The position numbers and the translations under genes are program-made. A stretch of DNA of 64,000 nt, taken from contig NZ_LNCD01000070.1 in assembly GCF_001542405.1 (NCBI RefSeq), forward strand, positions 62,001 to 126,000, read 5' to 3'. Below the pieces are notes generated by a model. That model had not been told where the DNA came from. It saw only the letters and a program-made list of their open reading frames with translations, and ran no database searches. The stretch is from Rhizobium altiplani (GTDB lineage Bacteria; Pseudomonadota; Alphaproteobacteria; Rhizobiales; Rhizobiaceae). The stretch's first letter is position 1, and every line of letters begins with the position of its first letter. Shown here piece after piece: positions 48,448 through 56,402 of the stretch.

Positions 48448-49551
48448 ATGCCTTACGATCAGAAGCGCGTCGTCGATGCGATCCGGGCCTTCGAGGCCGG
48501 CGAAATCGTCGTGGTGATGGATGACAACGACCGCGAGAACGAAGGCGACCTGATCGTCGCGGCCGTTCACTGTACCGCGGAGAAGATGGCGTTCATCGTC
48601 CGTCACACCTCCGGCATCGTCTGCACACCGATGCCGAAGGAGGAGGCCCGCCGGCTCAACCTGAATGCGATGGTTGCCGAAAACGACTCGGCGCACACGA
48701 CGGCGTTCACCGTTTCGGTCGATTTCAAGCACGGCACGACGACCGGCATTTCCGCCGACGACCGGACGCTGACCGTTCGCAACCTCGCCAATCCCAATGT
48801 CGGCGCCGCCGACTTCGTGCGCCCGGGTCACATCTTCCCGCTCGTTGCGCGGGAAGGCGGAGTGCTTATGCGCTCGGGCCACACGGAAGCTGCTGTCGAT
48901 CTCTGCAAGCTCGCCGGCCTTCCGCCGATCGGCGTGATCTGCGAACTCGTCAACGATGACGGGACCGTCACGCGCGGGCAGCAGGTCGTCGAATTCGCTG
49001 AAACGCATAGCCTGAAGCTGGTGTCCGTTGCCGACCTGATCGCTTACCGCCAGCGAAAGGAAACGCTGATCGAACTCGGCCAGAGCTTCGACATCGAAAC
49101 ACCCTTCGGCAAGGCCAAGGCGCATACCTATTCGCTGCCTTGGGATACGATGCAGCACCTCGCCGTCGTTTTCGGCGACATCCGCGACGGCATCGACATT
49201 CCGGTGCGCCTGCACCCTGAGAATGTCGCCGAGGACCTTTTCGGCAAGCGCCGTCCCGTCGACCACTACATGAAGAAGATTGCCGAGGAAGGTCGCGGGA
49301 TCATCGTCTACCTGCGGGAAGGCTCCGTCGGCGTCGGTCATTCGGACAGTGGTCGCAAGGCACGCAGCCAGGGACGCGAGGCACACGTCGAGGCACAGGT
49401 GCGCGACAGCGAGTGGCTGGAAATCGGTCTCGGCGCACAGATCCTCAAGGATCTCGGCGTATCGTCGATCCGGCTCCTGACGAGCCGCGAGCGGCACTAT
49501 GTCGGTCTCGAAGGCTTCGGCATCAAGATTTCGAAGACAGAGATCTACTAA
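48448..49551 (+). CDS. ribB: 3,4-dihydroxy-2-butanone-4-phosphate synthase with degenerate GCHII domain
   Basis: 367 residues. Residues 1-200 are the DHBP synthase domain: MDDNDRENEGDLI (acid loop, about 26-38), and RPGHIFPLVAREGGVLMRSGHTEAAVDL. Residues 205-365 align with GTP cyclohydrolase II, but the zinc-ligand segment SECLTGD..RCDC reads PENVAEDLFGKRRPVD, so the cysteines are gone. The protein should make the 4-carbon riboflavin precursor; the second domain cannot be a normal GCHII. No FMN riboswitch fits in the 11-base gap to aroC. Confidence 0.93.
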   Translation: MPYDQKRVVDAIRAFEAGEIVVVMDDNDRENEGDLIVAAVHCTAEKMAFIVRHTSGIVCTPMPKEEARRLNLNAMVAENDSAHTTAFTVSVDFKHGTTTGISADDRTLTVRNLANPNVGAADFVRPGHIFPLVAREGGVLMRSGHTEAAVDLCKLAGLPPIGVICELVNDDGTVTRGQQVVEFAETHSLKLVSVADLIAYRQRKETLIELGQSFDIETPFGKAKAHTYSLPWDTMQHLAVVFGDIRDGIDIPVRLHPENVAEDLFGKRRPVDHYMKKIAEEGRGIIVYLREGSVGVGHSDSGRKARSQGREAHVEAQVRDSEWLEIGLGAQILKDLGVSSIRLLTSRERHYVGLEGFGIKISKTEIY

Positions 49552-49835
49552 GCCCGCCATTCGTCGAGATAGGCGACCTTCTCGACGCCGGAGAACCGCG
49601 CGATGCGTTGCGACTCGGCGTCGAGCCGGTCCAGGCGACCGGTCGGGGGCGCACGCCCGGCTCCAGCCATAGGCGCTTGACGTCGAGGCTCCCGCCTTTG
49701 CCATCTGCTTTCATGTCGATGCGGCCGATCTGCTTGTCGCCTTTAAGCGCGGGAAGACATAGTAGCCGCATGCCCGCTTCGGCTCGGCACGAAAACCTCG
49801 ATGCGATAGAGGCGGCCGCCTGCTTCGCGCTCAGG
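49548..49835 (-). pseudogene. Decayed fragment of a YcaQ-like gene
   Basis: On the minus strand this segment resembles the 3' end of the intact YcaQ-like gene at 50299: GRIDMKADGKGGSLDVKRLWLEPGVRP, then a shifted tail ending with LDEWRA and TAG at 49550-49548. Compared with the intact copy there is a 2-base deletion (tttaagcgcggg against ttcaagcagcggg) and a 1-base deletion near 49790, so it is not translatable. The TAG overlaps the end of ribB by 4 bases. It is a partial duplicate. Confidence 0.8.
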
Positions 49836-50175
49836 CGGCGATGCGCTTGAAGCGACCGCTGACGTTCTCGATATAGTATTTTCCCGGCGATTGGGCGGTG
49901 ACCATCGCGATGACCTCGGCTTCCGCCACGCCCTCGAACTGCCGCTCTTCGCCGTTGCTCAGACAGACGCGAAGCCGGCCATCCTCTTGGCTGAAATAGA
50001 CCGCATCGATCAGCGTTGACTTCACTGCCAACGGCTCCATCTTCGCCTGCCGTCCGGCCCGTGTGACGATCGCGGCGGCGCGCGCATCGCGCCGCTTGCG
50101 CAGCAAGGCCCTCACTTCACGGCGAAGGCTGTTCAGTGCCGCCAATGCGGCGAATTTGATGGCTCGTGTTTTCAT
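49831..50175 (-). CDS. KTSC domain protein
   Basis: 114 residues. The N-terminal half is basic and helical (RREVRALLRKRRDARAAA), and the C-terminal half, KSTLIDAVYFSQEDGRLRVCLSNGEERQF to SPGKYYIENVSGRFKR, is the KTSC domain found in phage and bacterial proteins of unknown role. It lies between the YcaQ-like gene and a decayed copy of that gene's 3' end, on the same strand. It could be a passenger of that duplication. Confidence 0.78.
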   Translation of the reverse strand: MKTRAIKFAALAALNSLRREVRALLRKRRDARAAAIVTRAGRQAKMEPLAVKSTLIDAVYFSQEDGRLRVCLSNGEERQFEGVAEAEVIAMVTAQSPGKYYIENVSGRFKRIAA

Positions 50176-50252
50176 GCAGCCATCCTACGCAGGCGGCTCT
50201 TAAAGAGTTCAAGACAAGCATGGTAAAGCGCGCATCAACATTAATTCTTTGT

Positions 50253-50267
50253 AATTGCGACGCAATT
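50253..50267. promoter_or_regulatory. Perfect palindrome upstream of the KTSC gene
   Basis: AATTGCG (50253-50259), A, then CGCAATT (50261-50267): a perfect 7-base inverted repeat with a single central base. It is about 80 bases before the KTSC start codon and about 30 bases past the YcaQ-like stop. It could be a regulator site. I recognise no specific regulator. Confidence 0.35.
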
Positions 50268-50298
50268 TCCTAAAATATCGACTATCGACGAGCGCCGC

Positions 50299-51489
50299 TC
50301 AGCCTTGCCAACCATCCATTAGGACGACCTGTTCAACGCCAGTGAATTTGGCCAGTCGGTCAAGTTCGGCGAGAAGCTTTTCGATCCGCCCGGCCGACGG
50401 GCGTACGCCCGGTTCCAGCCACAGACGCTTGACGTCGAGGCTTCCGCCTTTGCGATCGGCCTTCATGTCGATGCGGCCGATCAGCTTGTCGCCTTCAAGC
50501 AGCGGGAAGACATAGTATCCGTATTCCCGCTTCGGCTCGGGCACGAAAACCTCGATGCGATAGAAGAAACCGAAGAGCCGTTCGGTGCGATTGCGGTCGC
50601 GGATCATCGGATCGAAGGGGCTGAGCACGCGCACGCGCGGCGGTGCGCCGGGATAGTCCTGCATGCTCGTAAGCAGGTCGGGGACGGCCCAGGAGGGGCG
50701 CGGCTTTCCGCCAAGCGCCGGCTCGATCAGGACTTCGATCAACTCGTCGCGATGCGCGTTGACCCAGGCTTTCGCTTCATCGGGCGACAACAGATCCCAG
50801 AAGGCGGCGATTTCGCCATGCGTGGCAAAGCCCAGTCGGGTCAGCGCGCTGCGGCAGGCCCAGTCGACAAACTCCTCGTAGGTGACTTCCGGCTCGTGAA
50901 ACTCAGGCGGAATGACGCGTTCGACGAGATCATAGATTTTCTGGAAGTTCGAGCGTCCGGCGATGGCGAACTTGCCGGTGCGCCAGAAATATTCCAGCGC
51001 CGTCTTGTTGGGATGCCAATTCCACCAGCCGCCGGAAACATGCCCGTCCGCCTTGATCTCGCGCGCCATGATGGCGCCGTCACGAGTGACGCGCTCAAAT
51101 GTCTCGTCGAAGGCGTGTTCGAACCCCTCCCCCTGCCATTTTCGCCAGCGCTCGCCGATTACCTCTTCCTCGTGGCGGAACTTGTGTTTCCAGTATCGGA
51201 AGAAGGCGCTCGGCAGGATCGAGGCGTCGTGCGTCCAGTGCTCGAAGAGCGAGCCGTCCTTCTCCAATAGCGCCGTCAGATGCTCGCGTTTGTAAGTCTG
51301 GTTGCGGGAAAACAGGATCTGGTGATGGGCTCGCTCCACCGTCTGGATGCTGTCCACCTGCACGAAGCCGAGTTCGTGGATGAGCTCCAGCAGGCCGCCC
51401 TTCGTCAGCGCCTTGTTCGGCGGCGCGCTCAGGCCTTGCTTGGCGAGGAATATGCGGCGGGCATCGGAATTCGAAATGAGATTCGTCAT
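50299..51489 (-). CDS. YcaQ-like winged-helix DNA glycosylase family protein
   Basis: 396 residues from ATG 51489 (a GTG at 51495 is also in frame). The sequence LGFVQVDSIQTVERAHHQILFSRN and LFEHWTHDASILPSAFFRYW are typical of the YcaQ/AlkX family, with the helical HTH region LTRLGFATHGEIAAFWDLLSPDEAKAWV in the middle and SPFDPMIRDRNRTERLFGF near the C-terminus. E. coli YcaQ unhooks DNA interstrand crosslinks. The 3' end is duplicated as a decayed fragment at 49548-49835. Confidence 0.87.
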   Translation of the reverse strand: MTNLISNSDARRIFLAKQGLSAPPNKALTKGGLLELIHELGFVQVDSIQTVERAHHQILFSRNQTYKREHLTALLEKDGSLFEHWTHDASILPSAFFRYWKHKFRHEEEVIGERWRKWQGEGFEHAFDETFERVTRDGAIMAREIKADGHVSGGWWNWHPNKTALEYFWRTGKFAIAGRSNFQKIYDLVERVIPPEFHEPEVTYEEFVDWACRSALTRLGFATHGEIAAFWDLLSPDEAKAWVNAHRDELIEVLIEPALGGKPRPSWAVPDLLTSMQDYPGAPPRVRVLSPFDPMIRDRNRTERLFGFFYRIEVFVPEPKREYGYYVFPLLEGDKLIGRIDMKADRKGGSLDVKRLWLEPGVRPSAGRIEKLLAELDRLAKFTGVEQVVLMDGWQG

Positions 51490-51599
51490 GTGCACATCAT
51501 AGAACGGAAAATGTTCCTAGCCACCCGTTAAGTTAGGACGATCATCAGGTAGGAGCGGCCGGCATTCATTGCGAGATTTTGAGCTTTCAAAGCGCGAAA

Positions 51600-51620
51600 T
51601 TCGTTATAGAACGGCCTCTC
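51600..51620 (+). promoter_or_regulatory. Weak BioR-like half site before bioM
   Basis: TTATAGAACG near 51604 matches seven of ten positions of the BioR palindrome TTATMKATAA, about 30 bases before the bioM start. BioR controls biotin genes in many Alphaproteobacteria, but the right half of the palindrome is missing. Low confidence. Confidence 0.22.
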
Positions 51621-51637
51621 AATTCACGAGGGACCAG

Positions 51638-52315
51638 GTGGATATCCGTTTCGAAGGCGCAGGGGTCAGCTATGGTGCGCGCGTCGCGCTGGCGCCCGTG
51701 ACGCTGCAGCTCATAGAAAAGCGCATCGGCATCATCGGCCTCAACGGCTCGGGCAAGACGACCTTTGCGCGCCTCATCAACGGCCTGACCAAGCCGAGCA
51801 TCGGGCGGGTGATCGTCAACGGTCGCGACACGGCCGACGCCAAGGCCGTTCTCACCGATGTCGGCTTCATCTTCCAGTCGCCGCAAAACCAGATCATCCT
51901 GCCGGTCGTGCGCGACGACATCGCCTTCGGTCTGAAGTTCCGCGGCTACAAGCCGGCGGAAATTACGGCGAAGGTGGAGGCGGTCCTGCAGCGTTTCAGC
52001 GCGGCCCGTCTTGCCGACCGCCGGGCGCACGAGCTCTCGGGCGGAGAGCTGCAACTTGCCGCCCTTTGCTCCGTGCTCGCAACCGGGCCCGATATTCTCA
52101 TCCTGGACGAGCCGACCAATCAGCTGGACCTCAAGAACCGCAGCCTCGTGCAAAGGCTGGTGGAAAGCCTTCCGGAGAGCGCGATCGTCATCAGCCACGA
52201 TCTGGAACTGGTCGCGGATTACGAGCGCGTACTGGTTTTCCATGAGGGCATTCTCGTCGCCGACGCGCCGGCCGGAGAGGCGATCCGCCGCTACAGGGAG
52301 ATCGCAAGCCGATGA
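51638..52315 (+). CDS. bioM: Biotin ECF transporter ATP-binding protein BioM
   Basis: 225 residues from GTG 51638 (GAGGGACCAG upstream). Walker A GLNGSGKTT, signature LSGGELQLAAL, Walker B ILILDEPTNQLD and the switch His in VISHDLEL are clear. It is the ATPase of an energy-coupling factor transporter. The order ATPase-transmembrane-BioY is the bioMNY biotin importer, described in rhizobia. Upstream open frames extend further but lack a better start. Confidence 0.93.
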   Translation: MDIRFEGAGVSYGARVALAPVTLQLIEKRIGIIGLNGSGKTTFARLINGLTKPSIGRVIVNGRDTADAKAVLTDVGFIFQSPQNQIILPVVRDDIAFGLKFRGYKPAEITAKVEAVLQRFSAARLADRRAHELSGGELQLAALCSVLATGPDILILDEPTNQLDLKNRSLVQRLVESLPESAIVISHDLELVADYERVLVFHEGILVADAPAGEAIRRYREIASR

Positions 52316-52920
52316 AGTCGCTTTTCGTCGAAGGCAACAGCGCCATGCATCGGGTTTCGGCCCGCGCCAAGCTGCTTGTTCTTGCGGCCCTCGGCGTCAT
52401 GCTCTTCCTTACGGCGAACTTCCTGTTGCTTGCCCTTGGAGTGCTCGCGACGGCCGGGATCTACTTCAGCATCGGCCTTCCGGCGCGATCCGCGCTTGCG
52501 CGACTGAAGCCGGTCTTCCTGACGATCCTCATCGTGGCGTTGTTCAGCCTGGCCTTCAATCCCTGGCATATCGCCGTCGTCGCCCTGCTCCGTCTCACGG
52601 CATTGATGCTGTTTGCCGCTGCAGTGACTGCAACAACTGCTATTGCGCAATTCATCGACGAAATTACCCTGCTGGCCAGGCCACTGGAGCGGCTCGGACT
52701 TCTTCGGGCCGACGATGTCGGGCTGGCTGTCGGGCTCGTCGTCCGCTTTGTTCCCGAGATTCTCGATCGTTATCGTGCCATCCGCGAGGCGCACGCGGCG
52801 CGCGGTATCAAGGTGCGGCCGACAACCGTGCTCGTGCCATTGATCATTCTGACGCTGAGGGATGCGGATAACATTGCTGCGGCAATTGACGCGCGCGGCG
52901 TTCGGCGGCATGTCAATTGA
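52312..52920 (+). CDS. bioN: Biotin ECF transporter transmembrane protein BioN
   Basis: 202 residues, overlapping bioM by 4 bases (ATGA). Five or so membrane segments, with the EcfT coupling motif REAHAARGI (about 160) and DARGVRRHVN at the end; these Ala-Arg-Gly loops contact the ATPase. It belongs to the CbiQ/EcfT family and links the ATPase to BioY. Confidence 0.92.
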   Translation: MKSLFVEGNSAMHRVSARAKLLVLAALGVMLFLTANFLLLALGVLATAGIYFSIGLPARSALARLKPVFLTILIVALFSLAFNPWHIAVVALLRLTALMLFAAAVTATTAIAQFIDEITLLARPLERLGLLRADDVGLAVGLVVRFVPEILDRYRAIREAHAARGIKVRPTTVLVPLIILTLRDADNIAAAIDARGVRRHVN

Positions 52921-52943
52921 GAACTCGCTAACAGGAGCCCTGC

Positions 52944-53507
52944 ATGAGCACTCGCGACCTCGTTCTCTCCGCCCTCTTTGCGGCCATCATCGTCGCGCTC
53001 GGCATTCTGCCGCCGATCACGCTCGGCTTCATACCGGTGCCGATTACGGCGCAGTCGCTCGGCGTCATGATGGCGGGTGTCGTGCTCGGCGCGCGCCGCG
53101 GCACGATCGCGGTCCTGATCGTTCTCGTGCTTGTCGCGATCGGCCTTCCTGTGCTTTCCGGCGGTCGTGGCGGACTTGCTGCCTTTGCCGCACCGACCAC
53201 CGGCTTTCTGATCGGCTGGGTGCTGGCAGCCTTCGTCACCGGTTATCTCAGCGAACGGCTGGTCAAATCCGAACAGTCGGCGTTGGTGCAGACGGTCGGC
53301 TTCTTCTTCGCCGCGATGATCGGCGGCATCGTGGTTCTCTACGCCTGCGGCATCGTCTATCTGGCGTTCGCCGCCCAGCTTGGCCTCTCCAAGGCGTTCC
53401 TCGGCTCAATGGCATTTATCCCCGGCGACGTCGTCAAGGCCTTCGTTGCGGCACTTGTCGGCCGCGCGGTCATGGTCGGCTATCCCCTCCTGCCGGTGCG
53501 CAGCTAA
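52944..53507 (+). CDS. bioY: Biotin transporter BioY
   Basis: 187 residues with six predicted membrane helices. The N-terminal LSALFAAIIVALGILPPITLG and the GGRGGLAAFAAPTTGFLIGW loop match the S-component BioY, which binds biotin. MAFIPGDVVKAFVAALVG near the end is a family signature. It lies 23 bases after bioN. Its stop overlaps the convergent thioesterase gene by 4 bases. Confidence 0.94.
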   Translation: MSTRDLVLSALFAAIIVALGILPPITLGFIPVPITAQSLGVMMAGVVLGARRGTIAVLIVLVLVAIGLPVLSGGRGGLAAFAAPTTGFLIGWVLAAFVTGYLSERLVKSEQSALVQTVGFFFAAMIGGIVVLYACGIVYLAFAAQLGLSKAFLGSMAFIPGDVVKAFVAALVGRAVMVGYPLLPVRS

Positions 53508-53899
53508 TCGACGAAACCATAAAGCCAGTCACGCGTGTCTTCGGGAAGCGGAACTGGCGAACGATCGTCGCGCGAGCGCGCCTGCCAGATAATTTCGACC
53601 TCGGCGGAGCGCTCGTCGCCGATATCGGCCGAAATGATGAAGCCGACCGAACGCATGCCGATCTTGTCGACCGACGCCGTGAACACGACCCGCTCATCGT
53701 AATGCAGCGGCCGATGGAGGATACAGGTCACCTTACTGGCGATATAAAGCGGCTCATTCGCCAGTTGCGGCCTCGACGACCAGAAGGTCGCCAGCACCGA
53801 CTCGGCATAGGAAATGTAGGAGCCCAAGAAAACCTGGCCGTTCATGTCGACGTCGCGGAACGGCACATTCATCTCAACGGTACGCGTGACCTCGTTCAT
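53504..53899 (-). CDS. YbgC-type acyl-CoA thioesterase (hot-dog fold)
   Basis: 131 residues from ATG 53899 (AGAAAGA upstream). The hot-dog pattern FRDVDMNGQVFLGSYISYAESV (catalytic Asp-x-Asn-x region, about 14-35) and LHYDERVVFTASVDKIGMRSV identify a 4HBT-type thioesterase. It hydrolyses short acyl-CoA or acyl-ACP in the cytosol. An earlier start (GTG or ATG upstream, residues MAERS) is possible. Convergent with bioY. Confidence 0.85.
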   Translation of the reverse strand: MNEVTRTVEMNVPFRDVDMNGQVFLGSYISYAESVLATFWSSRPQLANEPLYIASKVTCILHRPLHYDERVVFTASVDKIGMRSVGFIISADIGDERSAEVEIIWQARSRDDRSPVPLPEDTRDWLYGFVD

Positions 53900-54059
53900 T
53901 GATCTTTCTGCCAATTCTCCCCTCCCTAAAGACTAGCCGCGGGGCCGGACGAAGTAAACGCAGGACTGGCCCCATGACCAAGGCGCGCGCTTGTTGAAAT
54001 TGCCGCGCCGAGCCCCATCTGCTGTGGATCATGACGGGACGGAAAGATAGAGTGACACC

Positions 54060-54995
54060 ATGAGCACCCGCCTTTACGAGCACCCGATCTTCCTGGAACA
54101 CGTCACGCCCGCCGGCCATCCCGAACGGTCCGACCGTCTGCGGGCGATCAACGTGGCGCTGGAACATCCGAACTTCGCAGGTCTTGACCGCAAGCGCGCA
54201 CCGCAGGCCGCCGAAGAAGCCGTTCTGCTCGCCCATCCCGAAGAGCACCTGCTGTCAGTGCTGCGCCAGGTGCCCGAAGAGGATGGCGAGATCAATCAGC
54301 TCGAGGCCGATACTTACGCCAGCCGAAAGAGCTTCGAAGCGGCACTGACGGGGATCGGCGGCGCGATGGCCGCGGTCGATGATGTGTTTGCCGGCAAGGC
54401 CGATAACGTCTTCGTTGCGGCCCGCCCGCCGGGCCATCATGCCGAAAAATCAACGGCAATGGGCTTCTGCTTCTTCAACAATGCCGCGATCGCCGCCCGC
54501 CATGCCCAGAAAGCGCACGGTGCGGAGCGTGTGGCGATCGTCGACTGGGACGTGCATCACGGCAACGGCACGCAGGACATCTTCTGGGACGATCCCTCCG
54601 TGCTCTTCTGCTCGACGCACCAGATGCCGCTTTACCCCGGCACCGGCGCGAAGGAGGAAAGCGGCAAGCACGGTACCATCGTCAACGCGCCGCTGTCTCC
54701 GAATGTCGGCAGCGATCACTTCCGCGAAGCGTTCAAATCACGGGTGTTGCCTGCGCTCGTTGATTTTCGCCCAGACCTGATCATCATCTCCGCCGGCTTC
54801 GATGCGCATCACCGCGATCCCTTGGCGCAGATCAATCTCGTCGGCGAGGATTTCGACTGGGCAACCGGGCGGTTGCTTGAGGTCGCCGACAAAAGTGCCG
54901 CAAACCGGGTCGTCAGCCTGCTGGAAGGCGGCTATGATCTCGAAGGCCTCGCCGAGTCGGCTGGCCTGCATATTCTTAGAATGATGAAGGGTTGA
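54060..54995 (+). CDS. Histone-deacetylase-family hydrolase (AcuC/HDAC-like)
   Basis: 311 residues of the arginase/deacetylase fold. Active-site blocks are in order: [20 protein letters not shown] (His-His pair about 123), [15 protein letters not shown] (zinc Asp and His about 160), and [16 protein letters not shown] (zinc Asp about 243). Bacterial members act on acetylpolyamines, acetyl-lysine or acetoin-related substrates. xseB follows after 2 bases, so they are coupled by position rather than function. Confidence 0.92.
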   Translation: MSTRLYEHPIFLEHVTPAGHPERSDRLRAINVALEHPNFAGLDRKRAPQAAEEAVLLAHPEEHLLSVLRQVPEEDGEINQLEADTYASRKSFEAALTGIGGAMAAVDDVFAGKADNVFVAARPPGHHAEKSTAMGFCFFNNAAIAARHAQKAHGAERVAIVDWDVHHGNGTQDIFWDDPSVLFCSTHQMPLYPGTGAKEESGKHGTIVNAPLSPNVGSDHFREAFKSRVLPALVDFRPDLIIISAGFDAHHRDPLAQINLVGEDFDWATGRLLEVADKSAANRVVSLLEGGYDLEGLAESAGLHILRMMKG

Positions 54996-54997
54996 GT

Positions 54998-55249
54998 ATG
55001 ACTGACAGCGCCAAGCCGGACGTTTCCGGTCTTTCCTTCGAGAAGGCGGTTGCAGAGCTCGAAAGCATCGTGGCCCGGCTGGAACGCGGCGACGTGGCGC
55101 TGGACGAATCCATCGAGATCTACGAGCGCGGCGAAGCGCTGAAGAAGCACTGCGAAACGCTGCTTTCGGCCGCCGAAAACCGCATCGAAAAGATCCGCCT
55201 TGACCGATCTGGCAGGCCGCAGGGCGTCGAGCCGCTGGACGGGGCATAA
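54998..55249 (+). CDS. xseB: Exodeoxyribonuclease VII small subunit
   Basis: 83 residues, ATG 54998, matching the XseB family: [34 protein letters not shown] to [15 protein letters not shown] (residues about 11-65), a coiled-coil helix that binds the large subunit. The large subunit XseA is not in this window. It helps degrade single-stranded DNA. It directly follows the HDAC gene. Confidence 0.93.
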   Translation: MTDSAKPDVSGLSFEKAVAELESIVARLERGDVALDESIEIYERGEALKKHCETLLSAAENRIEKIRLDRSGRPQGVEPLDGA

Positions 55250-55372
55250 GCAAGAGTTTTGCCGAAATCGTCGTCGTGATGAACAGAGCGTCGCCTCCTG
55301 GCGATCAAGTTTTCCTAGTCCGCCATCGGTAATCGGTCTAGCCTAGGCACAACGCTCATCGGAGACGCTTTG

Positions 55373-56296
55373 ATGTCCTTTTTCCCCGGTAAAGATCCCC
55401 TGCCCGGCGATGCTTTCGCCTGCGATGCGATCGAGAACCTCATAATCCCCCGCACCAGCGATATTGGCGGCTTCGAGGTGCGGCGAGCGCTGCCGACGCG
55501 GCAGCGGCGGCTGGTCGGGCCGTTCATCTTCTTCGACCGCATGGGGCCGGCGATCCTGAAGCCGAACGAGGCGCTGGATGTGCGGCCGCATCCGCATATC
55601 GGGCTTTCGACGGTGACCTATCTCTTTGACGGCGAGATCCGGCATCGGGACAGCCTCGGCACCGAGAAGGTCATTCGCCCCGGGGACATCAACCTGATGA
55701 CGGCAGGGCGCGGCATCGTCCATTCGGAGCGCACGCCCGATAATTTGCGCGGCCATCCGCTGCTGATGTCGGGCCTGCAGACCTGGCTCGCACTGCCGGA
55801 TGACAGGGAGGAGATCGATCCCTCCTTTGCGCATACCGAAAAGAGCGACATGCCTGTGATCGACGAACGCGGCGTGCGCGGGCGTGTCGTCATCGGATCG
55901 TTCGAGGGGATGTCTTCACCGGTGAAGGTGTTTTCCGACACGCTCTATGCCGATATCAGCCTTGAACCGGGTGTGAAGTTTCCCTTCGCAGCGGGACACG
56001 AGGAGCGGGCGGCATACGTACTGTCAGGCGAAGTCGTGATATCGGGCGATAGGTTTGCAGCCGATCAGCTGCTCGTCTTCCGCCCCGGCGATGCGATCAC
56101 TCTCGAAGCTGGCAGAGAGGGCTGTCACCTGATGCTGTTCGGCGGCGCGGCGCTGAACTCGAAGCGGTACATCTGGTGGAACTTCGTTTCCTCGTCGAAA
56201 GAGCGCATCGAAAAGGCCAAGGAAGAGTGGCGGACCGGCAAGTTCGACATCGTACCGGGGGACGAAGAAGAATTCATACCTTTGCCGGAAGGCTGA
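55373..56296 (+). CDS. Pirin family protein
   Basis: 307 residues from ATG 55373 (TTG 55370 also in frame). Two cupin domains: RPHPHIGLSTVTYLFDGEIRHRDSLG (metal His, about 64-89), then GRGIVHSERTP and the second cupin with EERAAYVLSGEVVI. FFDRMGPA and the N-terminal sequence fit the pirin group, Fe-binding proteins, some of which act as quercetinases. It is monocistronic, before dxs. Confidence 0.93.
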   Translation: MSFFPGKDPLPGDAFACDAIENLIIPRTSDIGGFEVRRALPTRQRRLVGPFIFFDRMGPAILKPNEALDVRPHPHIGLSTVTYLFDGEIRHRDSLGTEKVIRPGDINLMTAGRGIVHSERTPDNLRGHPLLMSGLQTWLALPDDREEIDPSFAHTEKSDMPVIDERGVRGRVVIGSFEGMSSPVKVFSDTLYADISLEPGVKFPFAAGHEERAAYVLSGEVVISGDRFAADQLLVFRPGDAITLEAGREGCHLMLFGGAALNSKRYIWWNFVSSSKERIEKAKEEWRTGKFDIVPGDEEEFIPLPEG

Positions 56297-56402
56297 TCTC
56301 CTTTAGAAAGGAGTTTCGGCCATTCTTGAAATCGACTTTTTTCACCGCAATTTATGGCTTAAAGGCATCCTGCCCAAGAAAGACAAGAAAGAGCGCCCGC
56401 CC

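Noticed and set aside
51500..51637. Strong BioR operator before bioM
   Set aside because: Only a 7 of 10 match (TTATAGAACG) is present with the right half absent. It is listed as a weak site rather than a finding.
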